Below are positions 52,674-61,701 of a DNA stretch of 64,000 bases, in pieces. Position numbers and translations under genes: made by a program. A model generated the notes under the pieces. It did not search any database. It saw only the letters and a program-made list of their open reading frames with translations, and had not been told where the DNA came from. Position 1 is the first letter of the stretch; each line of letters begins with the position of its first letter. This DNA is from Prevotella melaninogenica. Its GTDB lineage: Bacteria; Bacteroidota; Bacteroidia; Bacteroidales; Bacteroidaceae. The stretch covers positions 1,054,001 to 1,118,000 of the forward strand of contig NZ_CP072359.1 in assembly GCF_018128065.1 (NCBI RefSeq). Direction: 5' to 3'.

Positions 52674-53885
52674 ATGCACATGAAGTTAACTTTCAGCGAC
52701 TCCCTCTTTCTATGTCTTCTTCTATTAATGTTAGGAGGAACGAGGATGTATGCGCTTTCTACTACGGCAATATCAGATGGGATAGAAGCAAATATAGATA
52801 GTGCAGAAATACTTCCTGTAAAGCAATCAACAGACTCTGTGCGTTGGATGAGAAGAGGTGAGCCTACACGCTTGTTTAAACAAAAGTCTAACAAGAGCGG
52901 TAACTTCTTTCTACGTTTTAATGAGATAGATACTTCTTATATCGAACCTCAGAAGTATAACTTCGCTTTTATGCTTCAGAATACTAATACCTATGAGGTG
53001 TATCGTTTGAGCAGTTCAAATGAGCAAAGTATTACCTTTGCTCCTGAAGCTACGGTGCGTATAGGACCTTATTTTGGTTGGCGTTGGATATTCTTAGGTT
53101 ATACACTGGACATAAAGCATTTAGATTTCTGGAACAAGAATAATAATCCTCGTCAAGAATATGATTTAAGTTTATACAGTTCAATGCTTGGACTTGATAT
53201 TTATTATCGTAAGACAGGTAATGATTATAAAATCAGACAGTTATATCTTGGAAAGGATATAGACACTGAGGCAATACGTGGTACTGACTTTGGTGGATTG
53301 ACTTCAACCATTAAGGGTTTCAATCTTTATTATATCTTCAATCATCGTCGATTCTCTTATCCTGCAGCTTTCAGTCAGAGTACGATACAACGTCGTTCAG
53401 CGGGTAGTCCATTGTTAGGCATTGGATATACGCAGCACAGCCTTGATGTCAATTGGGTAGAACTTAATAAGATTATCGCAAATCGTCTTGGCTGTCAGGT
53501 CACAAGTAATCCGATAGACAGTACGTTGATGTTCAGCGAAGTAAAATATACTGATGTTTCTATCAGTGGTGGCTATGCCTATAACTGGGTTTTTGCCCGA
53601 AACTGGGTGTTGGCAGGTTCGCTTTCCTTAGCATTAGCATATAAACGTAGTACGGGAGATGTTACTCATCGAAGTTTTTCTTTCAGTGATTTCAAGTTTA
53701 ATAACATTAATGTTGATGGTATTGGACGCTTTGGTGTGGTATGGAACAATAGCAAATGGTATGTTGGTATGAGTACAATCCTTCATGCCTATAATTATCG
53801 TCGCAGTAATTTTTCAACTAACAACTTCTTTGGAAGTGTAAACCTTTATGCTGGTTTTAATTTTGGAAGAAGAAAGGAGAAATAG
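52674..53885 (+). CDS. DUF4421 outer-membrane-like protein
   Basis: About 403 residues from the ATG at 52674 (MHMKLTFSDSLFLCLLLLML). The open frame extends to 52626 but would overlap the preceding gene. A signal peptide ends near RMYALS. The rest is beta-rich with alternating aromatic residues (VRIGPYFGWRWIFLGYTLDI, SLYSSMLGLDIYYRKTGNDY, LLGIGYTQHSLDVNWVEL) and ends NLYAGFNFGRRKEK. This fits DUF4421, a Bacteroidetes family with barrel-like sequence. Function unknown; likely cotranscribed with the oxidoreductase. Confidence 0.82.
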   Translation: MHMKLTFSDSLFLCLLLLMLGGTRMYALSTTAISDGIEANIDSAEILPVKQSTDSVRWMRRGEPTRLFKQKSNKSGNFFLRFNEIDTSYIEPQKYNFAFMLQNTNTYEVYRLSSSNEQSITFAPEATVRIGPYFGWRWIFLGYTLDIKHLDFWNKNNNPRQEYDLSLYSSMLGLDIYYRKTGNDYKIRQLYLGKDIDTEAIRGTDFGGLTSTIKGFNLYYIFNHRRFSYPAAFSQSTIQRRSAGSPLLGIGYTQHSLDVNWVELNKIIANRLGCQVTSNPIDSTLMFSEVKYTDVSISGGYAYNWVFARNWVLAGSLSLALAYKRSTGDVTHRSFSFSDFKFNNINVDGIGRFGVVWNNSKWYVGMSTILHAYNYRRSNFSTNNFFGSVNLYAGFNFGRRKEK

Positions 53886-53950
53886 ATTCCATATTGTTAG
53901 GTTATCTGTAGCCTGACAATGTGTTATTTTTTGAATTAGAACTTATTAAT

Positions 53951-54937
53951 ATGACACTAAAATATTCTCTTGTTTTTTCAACTCTCTTTGCCTTCTCTGC
54001 TTGTGGAGCAAAGACTGAACAGAAAGTGAAGGTACAGTCTGCAGCGGATACTGTAGTAACATCACTGCAGGTGACGAACGCTGTTCCTGCAGTTTCTTCA
54101 GCTGAACAAACGGATACGCTACCAACATATATTGACAGTTATACAAAAGCTGACAGTGCTTTGGTCTGTCAGTTGTTGCAGGAGTTTGTTCCACAGCGAC
54201 TGCAACTGACTAATGAACAACTCATTATTAAGATTGCACGAAAGTTTATTGGGGTACCTTACGTAGCCCATACTTTAGATAATAATGAAGATGAAAAACT
54301 GGTTATTAATCTCCATGGATTAGACTGCACCACATACGTTGAGGCTGTTACAGCCCTTACACTATGTATTAAGAGGGGTGAAACACGTTTCTCCGACTAT
54401 GTTCGTCAGTTAGAACAAATACGCTATCGTGATGGTAAACTGAGTTATGCAAATCGTCTGCACTATTTCCATTGGTGGCAGGAAGATAACGAACGTATGG
54501 GTTTTGTTAAGGAAATAGATTCTCCGAATCCTCCTTTTTCTGCTGTTCAGACGTTGAAAATCAACTATATGAGTCTGAATGCAAGACTGTATGATATGTT
54601 GAAGAATAATCCTGAGCGTGTTGCAGAATTGAAGAAGTTAGAAGATGCAACCAATGGAACAAAGCTTCGCTATATCCCTAAGAGTCTGCTTAATAATAGC
54701 AAACTACTTCGGGAAGTCATCCGTGATGGTGACATCCTTGCGATTGTTACGAGTAAGCGAGAGTTAGATACGACTCATCTTGGCTTTGCTGTATGGCATA
54801 AGGATGGACTCCATCTGATGAATGCTTCTAATCTTAGGAAAAACGGTAATAAGGTTGTTGATCCAGTAGAGACACTCTATAATTATATGATGGCTCGTCC
54901 AGCTAACCTTGGTATACGTGTTGTGCGTATTCAATAG
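53951..54937 (+). CDS. DUF1460 lipoprotein, amidase-like cell wall hydrolase
   Basis: About 328 residues from the ATG at 53951, giving a lipoprotein signal (SLVFSTLFAFSACGAK). The DUF1460 core has ARKFIGVPYVAHTLD and the catalytic Cys in HGLDCTTYVEAVTALTLC. Later come RLHYFHWWQEDNERMGFVK, DGDILAIVTSKRELDTTHLG and GLHLMNASNLRKNGNKVVDP with the His partner. Structures of this family show an NlpC/P60-like fold related to N-acetylmuramoyl-L-alanine amidases acting on peptidoglycan fragments. Ten upstream codons in frame are unlikely to be used. Confidence 0.87.
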   Translation: MTLKYSLVFSTLFAFSACGAKTEQKVKVQSAADTVVTSLQVTNAVPAVSSAEQTDTLPTYIDSYTKADSALVCQLLQEFVPQRLQLTNEQLIIKIARKFIGVPYVAHTLDNNEDEKLVINLHGLDCTTYVEAVTALTLCIKRGETRFSDYVRQLEQIRYRDGKLSYANRLHYFHWWQEDNERMGFVKEIDSPNPPFSAVQTLKINYMSLNARLYDMLKNNPERVAELKKLEDATNGTKLRYIPKSLLNNSKLLREVIRDGDILAIVTSKRELDTTHLGFAVWHKDGLHLMNASNLRKNGNKVVDPVETLYNYMMARPANLGIRVVRIQ

Positions 54938-55204
54938 TAATGCGTATAGCTTAAGAAACTATCTTCCATATAAGTTTTGTTATTTGTTTCTAAGATGATG
55001 AGCGATGCCTATAAAGACTCTGTTTTAGCCTCTTTTATACTCGTGCGGACGTCCAGCACGGGTGGTGCGGAGGCTTAACACGAGTGGTGTGGCGGCTCAA
55101 CACCATTGCAAAATGTCATTATGATGTAGACAATTTGTTGTTGGAAAAGAGTTATTATATGAGAGAATTATCCCTTTAAGATTATAGGGTAGCAATAAAT
55201 AAAA
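54938..55204. other. Intergenic region with REP-like repeats
   Basis: No gene seen. Contains the REP-like copy 55041-55110 between convergent genes. Confidence 0.5.
55041..55110. repeat. REP-like palindromic repeat, copy 4
   Basis: CAGCACGGGTGGTGC and AACACGAGTGGTGT are followed by CAACACCATTG, the same design as the copies at 15650, 24951 and 47231. Confidence 0.6.
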
Positions 55205-55241
55205 AATGCTCTGGCAGAGAAATAATTATTCTGCCAGAGTA
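55205..55241 (-). terminator. Terminator of the msrBA gene
   Basis: The 12-bp stem GCTCTGGCAGA / TCTGCCAGAGT is followed on the minus strand by ATTTTTTATT. Confidence 0.8.
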
Positions 55242-55246
55242 TTTTC

Positions 55247-56350
55247 TTACTTTTTCATCTTAGCCTTGCGAGCATACTCGAAGAGTGCTGTAGGCAGATG
55301 GCAATAGCCAGTTGGGTGTTTATCAAGATAATCCTGATGATATTCTTCTGCTGTATAGAAGTTCTTCAGTGGTTTAACCTCAACTGCAATCTTTCCGTTG
55401 ATGTGTTTCTGCTCTTCTTCAAAAACCTTTTTGATTGTTGGGAGATCAGCTGGATCGGTGTAGTAAACGCCTGTGCGATACTGACTGCCGCGGTCGTTAC
55501 CCTGCTTGTTTACGCTGGTAGGGTCGATAGACTTAAAGTATAAACCCAGTAGGAACTCCAAACTGATAACTTTAGGGTCGTAGGTAATGTGCACAGCTTC
55601 GGCAAACTGGGTCTTATCTGTGCAAACCTCTTCATAGGTTGGGTTTTTGATAACGCCATTGGCATAGCCCACTTCGGTAGCTGTAACGCCTTCTATCTGT
55701 TTGAGGTAGTGCTCTGTTCCCCAGAAGCAACCACCTGCAACATAAATTTCTTTCATTGGTCTAATTAATTTAATGTAGGCTCCGTAGCCTTTTGCTTTCA
55801 TCTCTTCAAGTGGGATGAAACGCAGCGAAGCACTATTGATACAATATCTTTTTCCTCCTGTCTCGGCTGGTCCATCATCAAAGACGTGTCCAAGGTGCGC
55901 CTTACCAGTCTTGCTTCGCACTTCCGTACGCAACATTCCGTGCGATGTGTCAGTATGGTTTGTGACAAGTTTCTTGTCGATTGGCTTTGAGAAAGCAGGC
56001 CAACCGCAACCAGAATCGAACTTGTCTGTGGAAGAGAAAAGCGGTTCGCCAGTTGTGATATCTACATAGATACCTTCTCTAAACTCGTGGTCATACTCAT
56101 TAGTGAAAGGTCGCTCGGTGGCAGCCTGCTGTGTTACGGCATACTGTTCGGCAGTAAGTGTCTTCCGAAGGGTTGCATCATCGGGGCGTGTGAATTTCGT
56201 CTTAGTAGCGACGATAGAATCTGTTTGTGTCATAGCTGTCTTTGTCTTGTTAGTGCAAGAAGTTGTTCCCGTTATTAGTAAGCCACAAGTAGCAGCTTCA
56301 ACAATGGTGGGAAGAATCAGCGTACACAAAATGGATAAAATGTTACGCAT
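55247..56350 (-). CDS. Exported methionine sulfoxide reductase MsrB-MsrA fusion
   Basis: 367 residues with an N-terminal signal sequence ([16 protein letters not shown]), so it acts outside the cytoplasm. The MsrB half comes first: [41 protein letters not shown] and the catalytic Cys in [11 protein letters not shown]; the zinc-binding CxxC pairs of some MsrB are absent. The MsrA half follows, with [20 protein letters not shown] (catalytic Cys in GCFWG), [17 protein letters not shown] and [17 protein letters not shown]. Together they repair both diastereomers of oxidised methionine. Single gene with its own terminator; the thioredoxin reductase gene next door fits the need for reducing power. 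Confidence 0.94.
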   Translation of the reverse strand: MRNILSILCTLILPTIVEAATCGLLITGTTSCTNKTKTAMTQTDSIVATKTKFTRPDDATLRKTLTAEQYAVTQQAATERPFTNEYDHEFREGIYVDITTGEPLFSSTDKFDSGCGWPAFSKPIDKKLVTNHTDTSHGMLRTEVRSKTGKAHLGHVFDDGPAETGGKRYCINSASLRFIPLEEMKAKGYGAYIKLIRPMKEIYVAGGCFWGTEHYLKQIEGVTATEVGYANGVIKNPTYEEVCTDKTQFAEAVHITYDPKVISLEFLLGLYFKSIDPTSVNKQGNDRGSQYRTGVYYTDPADLPTIKKVFEEEQKHINGKIAVEVKPLKNFYTAEEYHQDYLDKHPTGYCHLPTALFEYARKAKMKK

Positions 56351-56397
56351 AGTTTATAGTATTTATAAATGTGATTAATATAAAGTTAAGAGATAAC

Positions 56398-56447
56398 AAA
56401 GGGTGTGTCAAAATCCAGTCTGCTGGATTCTGAAACACCCTTTTCTA
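56398..56447 (-). terminator. Terminator of trxB
   Basis: Stem AAAGGGTGT / ACACCCTTT with an inner AATCCAG / CTGGATT stem, directly behind the trxB stop. Confidence 0.7.
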
Positions 56448-56459
56448 TATTCGTTTTGT

Positions 56460-57392
56460 TTACTGCTTCTGCAAGAAACGGTCAACCTCAATAGCTGCCA
56501 TTGCACCTGTGCCAGCTGCTACGACACCCTGACGATAGGTTGGGTCTGCCACGTCACCCGCAGCAAAAACACCCTCGATATTGGTTGCTGTAGACTTTGG
56601 CTTTGTGATGATGAAGCCGTGGTCGTCCATCTCTACCTGACCTTTGAAGAGGTCGGTGTTAGGAGTGTGACCAATAGCCAAGAAGAAACCATCAATATTG
56701 ATATCAAACTTTTCCTCGTTTTCTTCACCCTTGAAGCGTACTAAGTGTGCACCCTCTACACCATCTTCACCAAAGAGACCGAGAGTATTGGTGTTGTAAA
56801 GGATTTCAATATTCTCCTTTTCTGTCACACGCTTACGCATAATCTCTGCTGCACGGAGATAAGGCTTGCGCACAATCATATACACTTTCTTAGCCAATCC
56901 AGAGAGATACATTGCCTCTTCGCAGGCTGTGTCACCACCACCAACAACGGCTACAGTACGCTTACGATAGAAGAAACCATCGCAGGTAGCACATGCGCTG
57001 ACACCCTGTCCACGGTATTTCTCCTCATCTGCCAAGCCTAAGTACTTTGCACTTGCACCTGTAGCGATGATTACTGTGTCAGCTTCAATCTGGTTACCAC
57101 GGTCGTCTTCGAGATGGAAAGGACGACTGCTGAGGTCTGCCTTTACGATAGAACCGTCGCGAAGGTCAGCACCATAGAGGTCTGCTTGCTGACGCATCTC
57201 TGACATCAGTTGGTTTGCATCAATTCCTTCGTGAAAGCCCGGGAAGTTTTCTACGATGGTTGTGGTAGTCAACTGACCACCGGGTTGTAGACCAGAGTAG
57301 AGTACTGGCTCAAGATTTGCACGTCCAGCGTAGATAGCTGCAGTATAACCTGCAGGTCCGCTACCAATTATCAGGGTTTTTACCTTTTCCAT
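56460..57392 (-). CDS. trxB: Thioredoxin-disulfide reductase
   Basis: 310 residues. The FAD motif is LIIGSGPAGYTAAIYAGRAN, the redox-active pair is in ACATCDGFF (C134, C137), the NADPH motif is VVGGGDTACEEA, and the C-terminal FAD motif is GVFAAGDVADPTYRQGVVAA. It reduces thioredoxin with NADPH in the cytoplasm. Full length, with its own terminator. No thioredoxin gene is adjacent, but the neighbouring MsrB-MsrA fusion is a typical thioredoxin client. Confidence 0.96.
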   Translation of the reverse strand: MEKVKTLIIGSGPAGYTAAIYAGRANLEPVLYSGLQPGGQLTTTTIVENFPGFHEGIDANQLMSEMRQQADLYGADLRDGSIVKADLSSRPFHLEDDRGNQIEADTVIIATGASAKYLGLADEEKYRGQGVSACATCDGFFYRKRTVAVVGGGDTACEEAMYLSGLAKKVYMIVRKPYLRAAEIMRKRVTEKENIEILYNTNTLGLFGEDGVEGAHLVRFKGEENEEKFDINIDGFFLAIGHTPNTDLFKGQVEMDDHGFIITKPKSTATNIEGVFAAGDVADPTYRQGVVAAGTGAMAAIEVDRFLQKQ

Positions 57393-57506
57393 ATCAATAT
57401 ATTGTTTGTTGCCCTTTGGATAAGAATCTATTCCTATGACAGGGCTTGATTAATACTTTTGTATTTTTTGCAGAACAAACATTGTGCCAAAGAGTCGTGC
57501 TCGTTA

Positions 57507-58127
57507 TTATTCCATTGGGAATAAGCCAAAGAGTCGGTCATCAATCATATCTGTGACACGTTTGAAGTCTTGTGGGTTGTCTTGGAAGTCAGTTGTGTCA
57601 CCATCGACAATCATCAGATGTCCCTTGTAAGTCTTAATCCATTCCTCATAACGCTCGTTGAGACCACGGAGGTAGTCAATACGCATTGTTTGTTCGTAGT
57701 CACGTCCACGTTGTTGGATGTGGTCGATGAGGCGAGGGATAGAACAACGGATGTAAATCATTAAGTCTGGCAGCTTAACTAATGAGAGCATCAGGTCGAA
57801 GAGGTCAGTGTAATTATTGAAATCACGCTCTGACATCAATCCCATATCATAGAGATTAGGTGCAAAGATACGTGCATCCTCGAAGATAGTACGGTCTTGA
57901 ATGATAGTATCCTTTGATTGTGAAATCTCTACAACATCACGAAAACGCTTGTTGAGGAAGTAAATCTGTAGATTGAATGACCAGCGTGTCATGTCAGCAT
58001 AGTAGTCTTCCAAATACGGGTTGTTGTCAACTGGTTCGAAATGAGCTTTCCATCCGTAACGTTTTGCGAGCATTTTGGTGAGTGTAGTCTTACCAGCTCC
58101 AATATTTCCTGCGATTGCTATATGCAT
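57507..58127 (-). CDS. Deoxynucleoside kinase, tandem copy 1
   Basis: 206 residues from ATG at 58127; the frame extends ten codons further but MHIAIAGNIGAGKTTLTKML matches the start of its neighbour. P loop GNIGAGKTT, then HFEPVDNNPYLEDYYADMTR with the substrate Glu, the Asp-Arg pair in IIQDRTIFEDARIFA, and the LID-like RGRDYEQTMRIDYLRGLNERY. It phosphorylates deoxynucleosides for salvage (deoxyadenosine/deoxyguanosine kinase type). It shares most motifs with the next gene, so they are a tandem duplicate pair. Confidence 0.92.
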   Translation of the reverse strand: MHIAIAGNIGAGKTTLTKMLAKRYGWKAHFEPVDNNPYLEDYYADMTRWSFNLQIYFLNKRFRDVVEISQSKDTIIQDRTIFEDARIFAPNLYDMGLMSERDFNNYTDLFDLMLSLVKLPDLMIYIRCSIPRLIDHIQQRGRDYEQTMRIDYLRGLNERYEEWIKTYKGHLMIVDGDTTDFQDNPQDFKRVTDMIDDRLFGLFPME

Positions 58128-58294
58128 AATATGTGTGTATCTAATTGCCCACCTCACGGCTACCTCTTATAAAAGGTATGGTTGATTCGGTGTTGTGGGC
58201 ATGTGAATTCTTGTTAGTTTGTTTATGTTAATTCCCTTTCAGTACTTTGATAGCCCTCCCTTTGGGGAAAGGTAGAGGGCGCTTTGTTCGTATC

Positions 58295-58909
58295 TTAGAA
58301 CAAGCCGAAGAGCTCTCTGTCAATTTTGTCTGTAATGAAACCAAAGTCTTTTGGGTGGTGTTGATAGTCGAGATTGTCAACATCAATCGTCAGAACACGC
58401 CCTTTATACTTCTCTTTGATAAACTCTTCATAGCGTTTGTTGAGGTTCTCAAGATAGTCTAATGGCATCTTCTGCTCATACTCTCGTCCACGTTTCTCAA
58501 TGTTAGAAACAAGATGGCTGACAGAAGCACGAAGATAAATCATCAGATCTGGGAAGCTGACAGCATCCGTCATGTCCTCAAACAACTCCATATAGGTTTC
58601 ATAGTCACGGTCGTCAAGATTACCCATGGCATAGTTGTTCTCCGTAAAAACGTAGACTCCTTCATAGATAGAGCGGTCTTGTACTACTGACTCATCACTC
58701 CGACTTATCTCAAGCAAATCTTTAAAACGCTCCTTTAGGAAGAACACTTCCATTGGGAACGACCAGCGCTTTATGTCTTTATAATAGTCTTCTAAGTAGG
58801 GGTTATAGTCTACTGACTCAAATCTTGGCTTCCAACCATAGCGTTTGGCAAGCATTGTTGTGAGTGTTGTCTTACCGCTACCTATATTTCCTGCAATTGC
58901 AATGTGCAT
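58295..58909 (-). CDS. Deoxynucleoside kinase, tandem copy 2
   Basis: 204 residues, MHIAIAGNIGSGKTTLTTML. It has the same motifs as the neighbour: RFESVDYNPYLEDYYKDIKR, VVQDRSIYEGVYVFTENNYA and KRGREYEQKMPLDYLENLNK. The differences in the substrate pocket (FESVDYN versus FEPVDNN) suggest different deoxynucleoside preference, as in paired bacterial kinases that work as heterodimers. The gap of 167 bases to copy 1 holds a CCCTCCCTTTGGGG hairpin-like motif. Confidence 0.92.
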   Translation of the reverse strand: MHIAIAGNIGSGKTTLTTMLAKRYGWKPRFESVDYNPYLEDYYKDIKRWSFPMEVFFLKERFKDLLEISRSDESVVQDRSIYEGVYVFTENNYAMGNLDDRDYETYMELFEDMTDAVSFPDLMIYLRASVSHLVSNIEKRGREYEQKMPLDYLENLNKRYEEFIKEKYKGRVLTIDVDNLDYQHHPKDFGFITDKIDRELFGLF

Positions 58910-58990
58910 AACATAGTGTCCACGTGTACATCTCTGGCTTTCCCTGTAATAGACAATGCCAGAGATGTCAGTGGATAATATTGTTTATAT

Positions 58991-60460
58991 TTAGAATTGA
59001 TTTCTTGCCTTACCTACACAACCATTTGGCATCTGGATATGTAACATCGCGCATACTGTTGGTGCAATATCTACGATATGTGTTTCTATATTGCTTGCAC
59101 CATGCTTCACGTTCCAACCAAAGAGTAGGAAAGGAATGTGTGTGTCGTATGGGAATGGCTGTCCATGTTGTGTTCCACGGAAGTCTGGTCTGTCCTTGCC
59201 ACCAAAGAACTGTGGGCGTGTGACAACACCAATCTCACCTGAACGGCCACGGAAGTAACCATTCTGCATACGCTCCTTTATCCATTCTGGCATTGTTGTC
59301 TGGCTGACTTTCTCCTCGTCAAAGACATAGAGGAACTGTGGGTCTTGCTTCAACCACTCTACAGACTCATAGATAATCTCCTGCTTTTTCTTACCAGCTG
59401 CAGCGATTGTTGAGTCATTAAAGTAGAATTGATAGTTGTCTTCACCCATTACAGGGCTGATACCAAACTTTCCTTGCAGATAGGTATTGAGGTCTTTAAC
59501 AGTCTGCTTATAATCCCATCCACCTGCTGGAATGCGATGCTCACGCATATAGTTATAGTTGTGAGCAGCACCGTGGTCAGCTGTAAGGAAGAGCAGATAG
59601 TTACCTTCTCCCACCTCCTTGTCAAGTACTTTAAGGAACCATGCCAAGTCTTTGTCTAATTGCATATAAACGTCATGGTTCTCTTTTCCACGTGTAGAGA
59701 ATTTATGTCCAATGATATCTGTTGGTGAGATGCTTATCGTAAGCATATCAGTTTCTTTTCCCTTACCCAAGTTTTCATTCTTCAAAGCCGCTTCTGCCAT
59801 CTTGAATGTCATAGTAACACCCAGTGGTGAACCTTTGATATCGAATTTAGGAGCAGTGTGGTTTTTTGCGTTAAAGTCTTCAACCCATTGTGGCAGTTTG
59901 TCCATATAGAAGGTTGAAGTGACGAAACGACCTGCTGAGGTGTCCCACCAATAAGCAGCATCAGCAGCATGACCAGCAGGAAGGATTGATGCACGGTCTT
60001 TCAGAGCCACACCAATAACTTTTGAACGGAAGTCTGTTGCTACCTGAAGTTCATCTCCAATCGTAGAGGTAAGCATACGACGAGGGCTCATCTGACCTTC
60101 AGAACTGTCAGAGCCAACACTCTTCACCGTCTTATCCCCACAGCAGTAAACACTCTTGTCGTCTTGATAGAAATAGTTTCCTGCGATACCAGTAAAGGCT
60201 GGGATAGAGCCAGTATAAACAGAACTATGTCCGATGGCGGTCACTGTTGGCGCATAGTTGATATGTGTGTTCTCAAAAGAGAAACCCTGGTTGAGCAATC
60301 TTTTCAAACCATCATTACCATACTCATTGTAATAATAGTAGAAATAATCCCAACGCATTTGGTCGACAACGAGACCAACAACCAATTTTGGTCGCTGTAT
60401 CTGTGCATTGGTTGCTGCTGCAATGAGCAAACCAGCTACAAGAAAAAGGATTTTTTTCAT
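58991..60460 (-). CDS. PafA-like secreted alkaline phosphatase
   Basis: 489 residues with a signal peptide (KILFLVAGLLIAAATNAQ). The alkaline phosphatase fold shows VVGLVVDQMRWDYFYYYY with the metal Asp at 33, the nucleophile in NYAPTVTAIGHSSVYTG (Thr at 72), ISPTDIIGHKFSTRG and FLTADHGAAHNYNYMREHRI. The threonine nucleophile and DRASILPAGHAADAAYWWD are as in PafA of flavobacteria, a calcium- or zinc-dependent phosphatase not repressed by phosphate. It fits with the acid phosphatases at 17.8-21.4 kb. The promoter (-7 TAAGTTTG) gives a leader of about 20 bases. Confidence 0.92.
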   Translation of the reverse strand: MKKILFLVAGLLIAAATNAQIQRPKLVVGLVVDQMRWDYFYYYYNEYGNDGLKRLLNQGFSFENTHINYAPTVTAIGHSSVYTGSIPAFTGIAGNYFYQDDKSVYCCGDKTVKSVGSDSSEGQMSPRRMLTSTIGDELQVATDFRSKVIGVALKDRASILPAGHAADAAYWWDTSAGRFVTSTFYMDKLPQWVEDFNAKNHTAPKFDIKGSPLGVTMTFKMAEAALKNENLGKGKETDMLTISISPTDIIGHKFSTRGKENHDVYMQLDKDLAWFLKVLDKEVGEGNYLLFLTADHGAAHNYNYMREHRIPAGGWDYKQTVKDLNTYLQGKFGISPVMGEDNYQFYFNDSTIAAAGKKKQEIIYESVEWLKQDPQFLYVFDEEKVSQTTMPEWIKERMQNGYFRGRSGEIGVVTRPQFFGGKDRPDFRGTQHGQPFPYDTHIPFLLFGWNVKHGASNIETHIVDIAPTVCAMLHIQMPNGCVGKARNQF

Positions 60461-60486
60461 CTTAGGTATGTGTTTAAATTATGTTG

Positions 60487-60494
60487 CAAACTTA
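60487..60494 (-). promoter_or_regulatory. Putative -7 box (TAAGTTTG) for the PafA-like gene
   Basis: TAAGTTTG on the minus strand, divergent from the response regulator promoter 40 bases away. Confidence 0.55.
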
Positions 60495-60527
60495 CAATAT
60501 TTTTTTTAATTTCTCGACTTTTTTGTC

Positions 60528-60535
60528 TACTTTTG
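60528..60535 (+). promoter_or_regulatory. Putative -7 box (TACTTTTG) for the response regulator
   Basis: TACTTTTG about 37 bases before the ATG at 60572. Confidence 0.55.
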
Positions 60536-60571
60536 CACTTGTCGAAATGATATTAAATACAAACAAGAACA

Positions 60572-61216
60572 ATGCAGAATATTATCATCGCAGATAATCA
60601 AGACATCACACGGGCTGGACTGGCTTATGTGCTTTCTAAAATGGAGAATGTATCTTATCAGGTGGCAAGCAACAAGTCCGAGTTAATACTTCTCTTAAAC
60701 GATTGTCCTGAAGCTGTTTTGATTTTAGATTATACGTTGTTTGATATCTCTGGTGAGGCTGACCTAATGAATATCGGTCAGCGTTTTCCACTTTCCCATC
60801 TTATATTGTGGAGTGAAGAGTTGAGTGTAGGCTTCATTCGCAATGTTATTAATGTTAGCAATCGCATTAGTGTCCTTATGAAGGATGCGCGAATGTCTGA
60901 AATAGAACAATGTCTTGACTATGTGCTGCACGGTAAGCGTTTTCTTTGCCAACATGCCACAAATATGATCTTAGCACCTGCGTACCTACTTGAGAAGGAG
61001 ACGGTACCATTGACAAAAACAGAAGTTGAAGTGTTGAAAGAGATTGCAATAGGTCTGACAACACGTGAGATTGCCGAGAAACGTTTTTCTTCTTTCCATA
61101 CGGTCAACACACATAGAAAGAATATCTTTCGCAAGTTAGGAGTAAATAATGTTCATGAAGCTATCCGCTATGCTATGCGTTCGGGATTGGTGGATGCTGC
61201 AGAATACTATATTTAA
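60572..61216 (+). CDS. NarL/LuxR-type response regulator
   Basis: 214 residues. The receiver domain is abbreviated: the acidic start is IIIADNQDITRAG, the phosphorylation site is ILDYTLFD (D53) and the lysine is in VLMKDARM (K104). The DNA-binding part is LTKTEVEVLKEIAIGLTTRE, IAEKRFSSFHTVNTHRKNIF and RKLGVNN, a LuxR helix-turn-helix. No histidine kinase is next to it. It lies divergent from the PafA-like phosphatase with overlapping promoter regions, so it may regulate that gene; this is only positional. Confidence 0.9.
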   Translation: MQNIIIADNQDITRAGLAYVLSKMENVSYQVASNKSELILLLNDCPEAVLILDYTLFDISGEADLMNIGQRFPLSHLILWSEELSVGFIRNVINVSNRISVLMKDARMSEIEQCLDYVLHGKRFLCQHATNMILAPAYLLEKETVPLTKTEVEVLKEIAIGLTTREIAEKRFSSFHTVNTHRKNIFRKLGVNNVHEAIRYAMRSGLVDAAEYYI

Positions 61217-61618
61217 GGTAGGTTCTTATTAATTCTCTTTTATATTTTTCCCAATCTTTTCTGATTTGTAAGAAAATAATTAACGCTTGTGGATTGCGAA
61301 AAATATTTACTTTTATTCTCGTTTTTTACCTTATTTCTTTCTAAAAAATGCCCTTTTCTTGTGTCTTTGTAATTATCAAGTTGTCAGGTAGTTACAAAAT
61401 GGTAATTGAAAAGGTGCTTAGTTAGGATTCAAAAGGGCGTTAGTAAGACCTCAAAAGGGCATCTATTGAAGGTCAATTAAGCCTTAATTCGAATGCTATT
61501 AAGCCTTAGTTGTTTTTTATGTGGTGAATTTTTTATTACAAAGCTGTGTGAATTGTATCTACTTTCCAACCTTTCTTTTATTATTGTAGGATAATTTTGT
61601 TATAGGTATATGCGCAAC
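61217..61618. other. Intergenic region with the approximately 100-bp element
   Basis: No gene seen. Holds copy 2 of the approximately 100-bp element (61405-61505). Confidence 0.5.
61405..61505 (+). repeat. Approximately 100-bp dispersed intergenic element, copy 2
   Basis: AAAAGGTGCTTA, then TTCAAAAGGGCGTTAGTAAG, AAAAGGGCATCT and GTCAATTAAG in the same order as at 6297-6415. Confidence 0.7.
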
Positions 61619-61619
61619 A

Positions 61620-61667
61620 GAAAGAGCCGTATCAAACGCTGTTATAGTGATTTGATACGGCTCTTTA
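61620..61667. terminator. Bidirectional terminator between response regulator and OPT transporter
   Basis: A 16-bp perfect stem (AAAGAGCCGTATCAAA and complement) with a 14-base loop; position fits termination of the OPT gene on the minus strand. Confidence 0.75.
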
Positions 61668-61701
61668 TGCGTGTTTATAACGTGCAATTAAAATAGGAAG
61701 T

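Noticed and set aside
57454..57461. TACTTTTG box on the plus strand between two minus-strand genes
   Set aside because: No plus-strand gene or terminator follows and the -33 element is missing; treated as chance.
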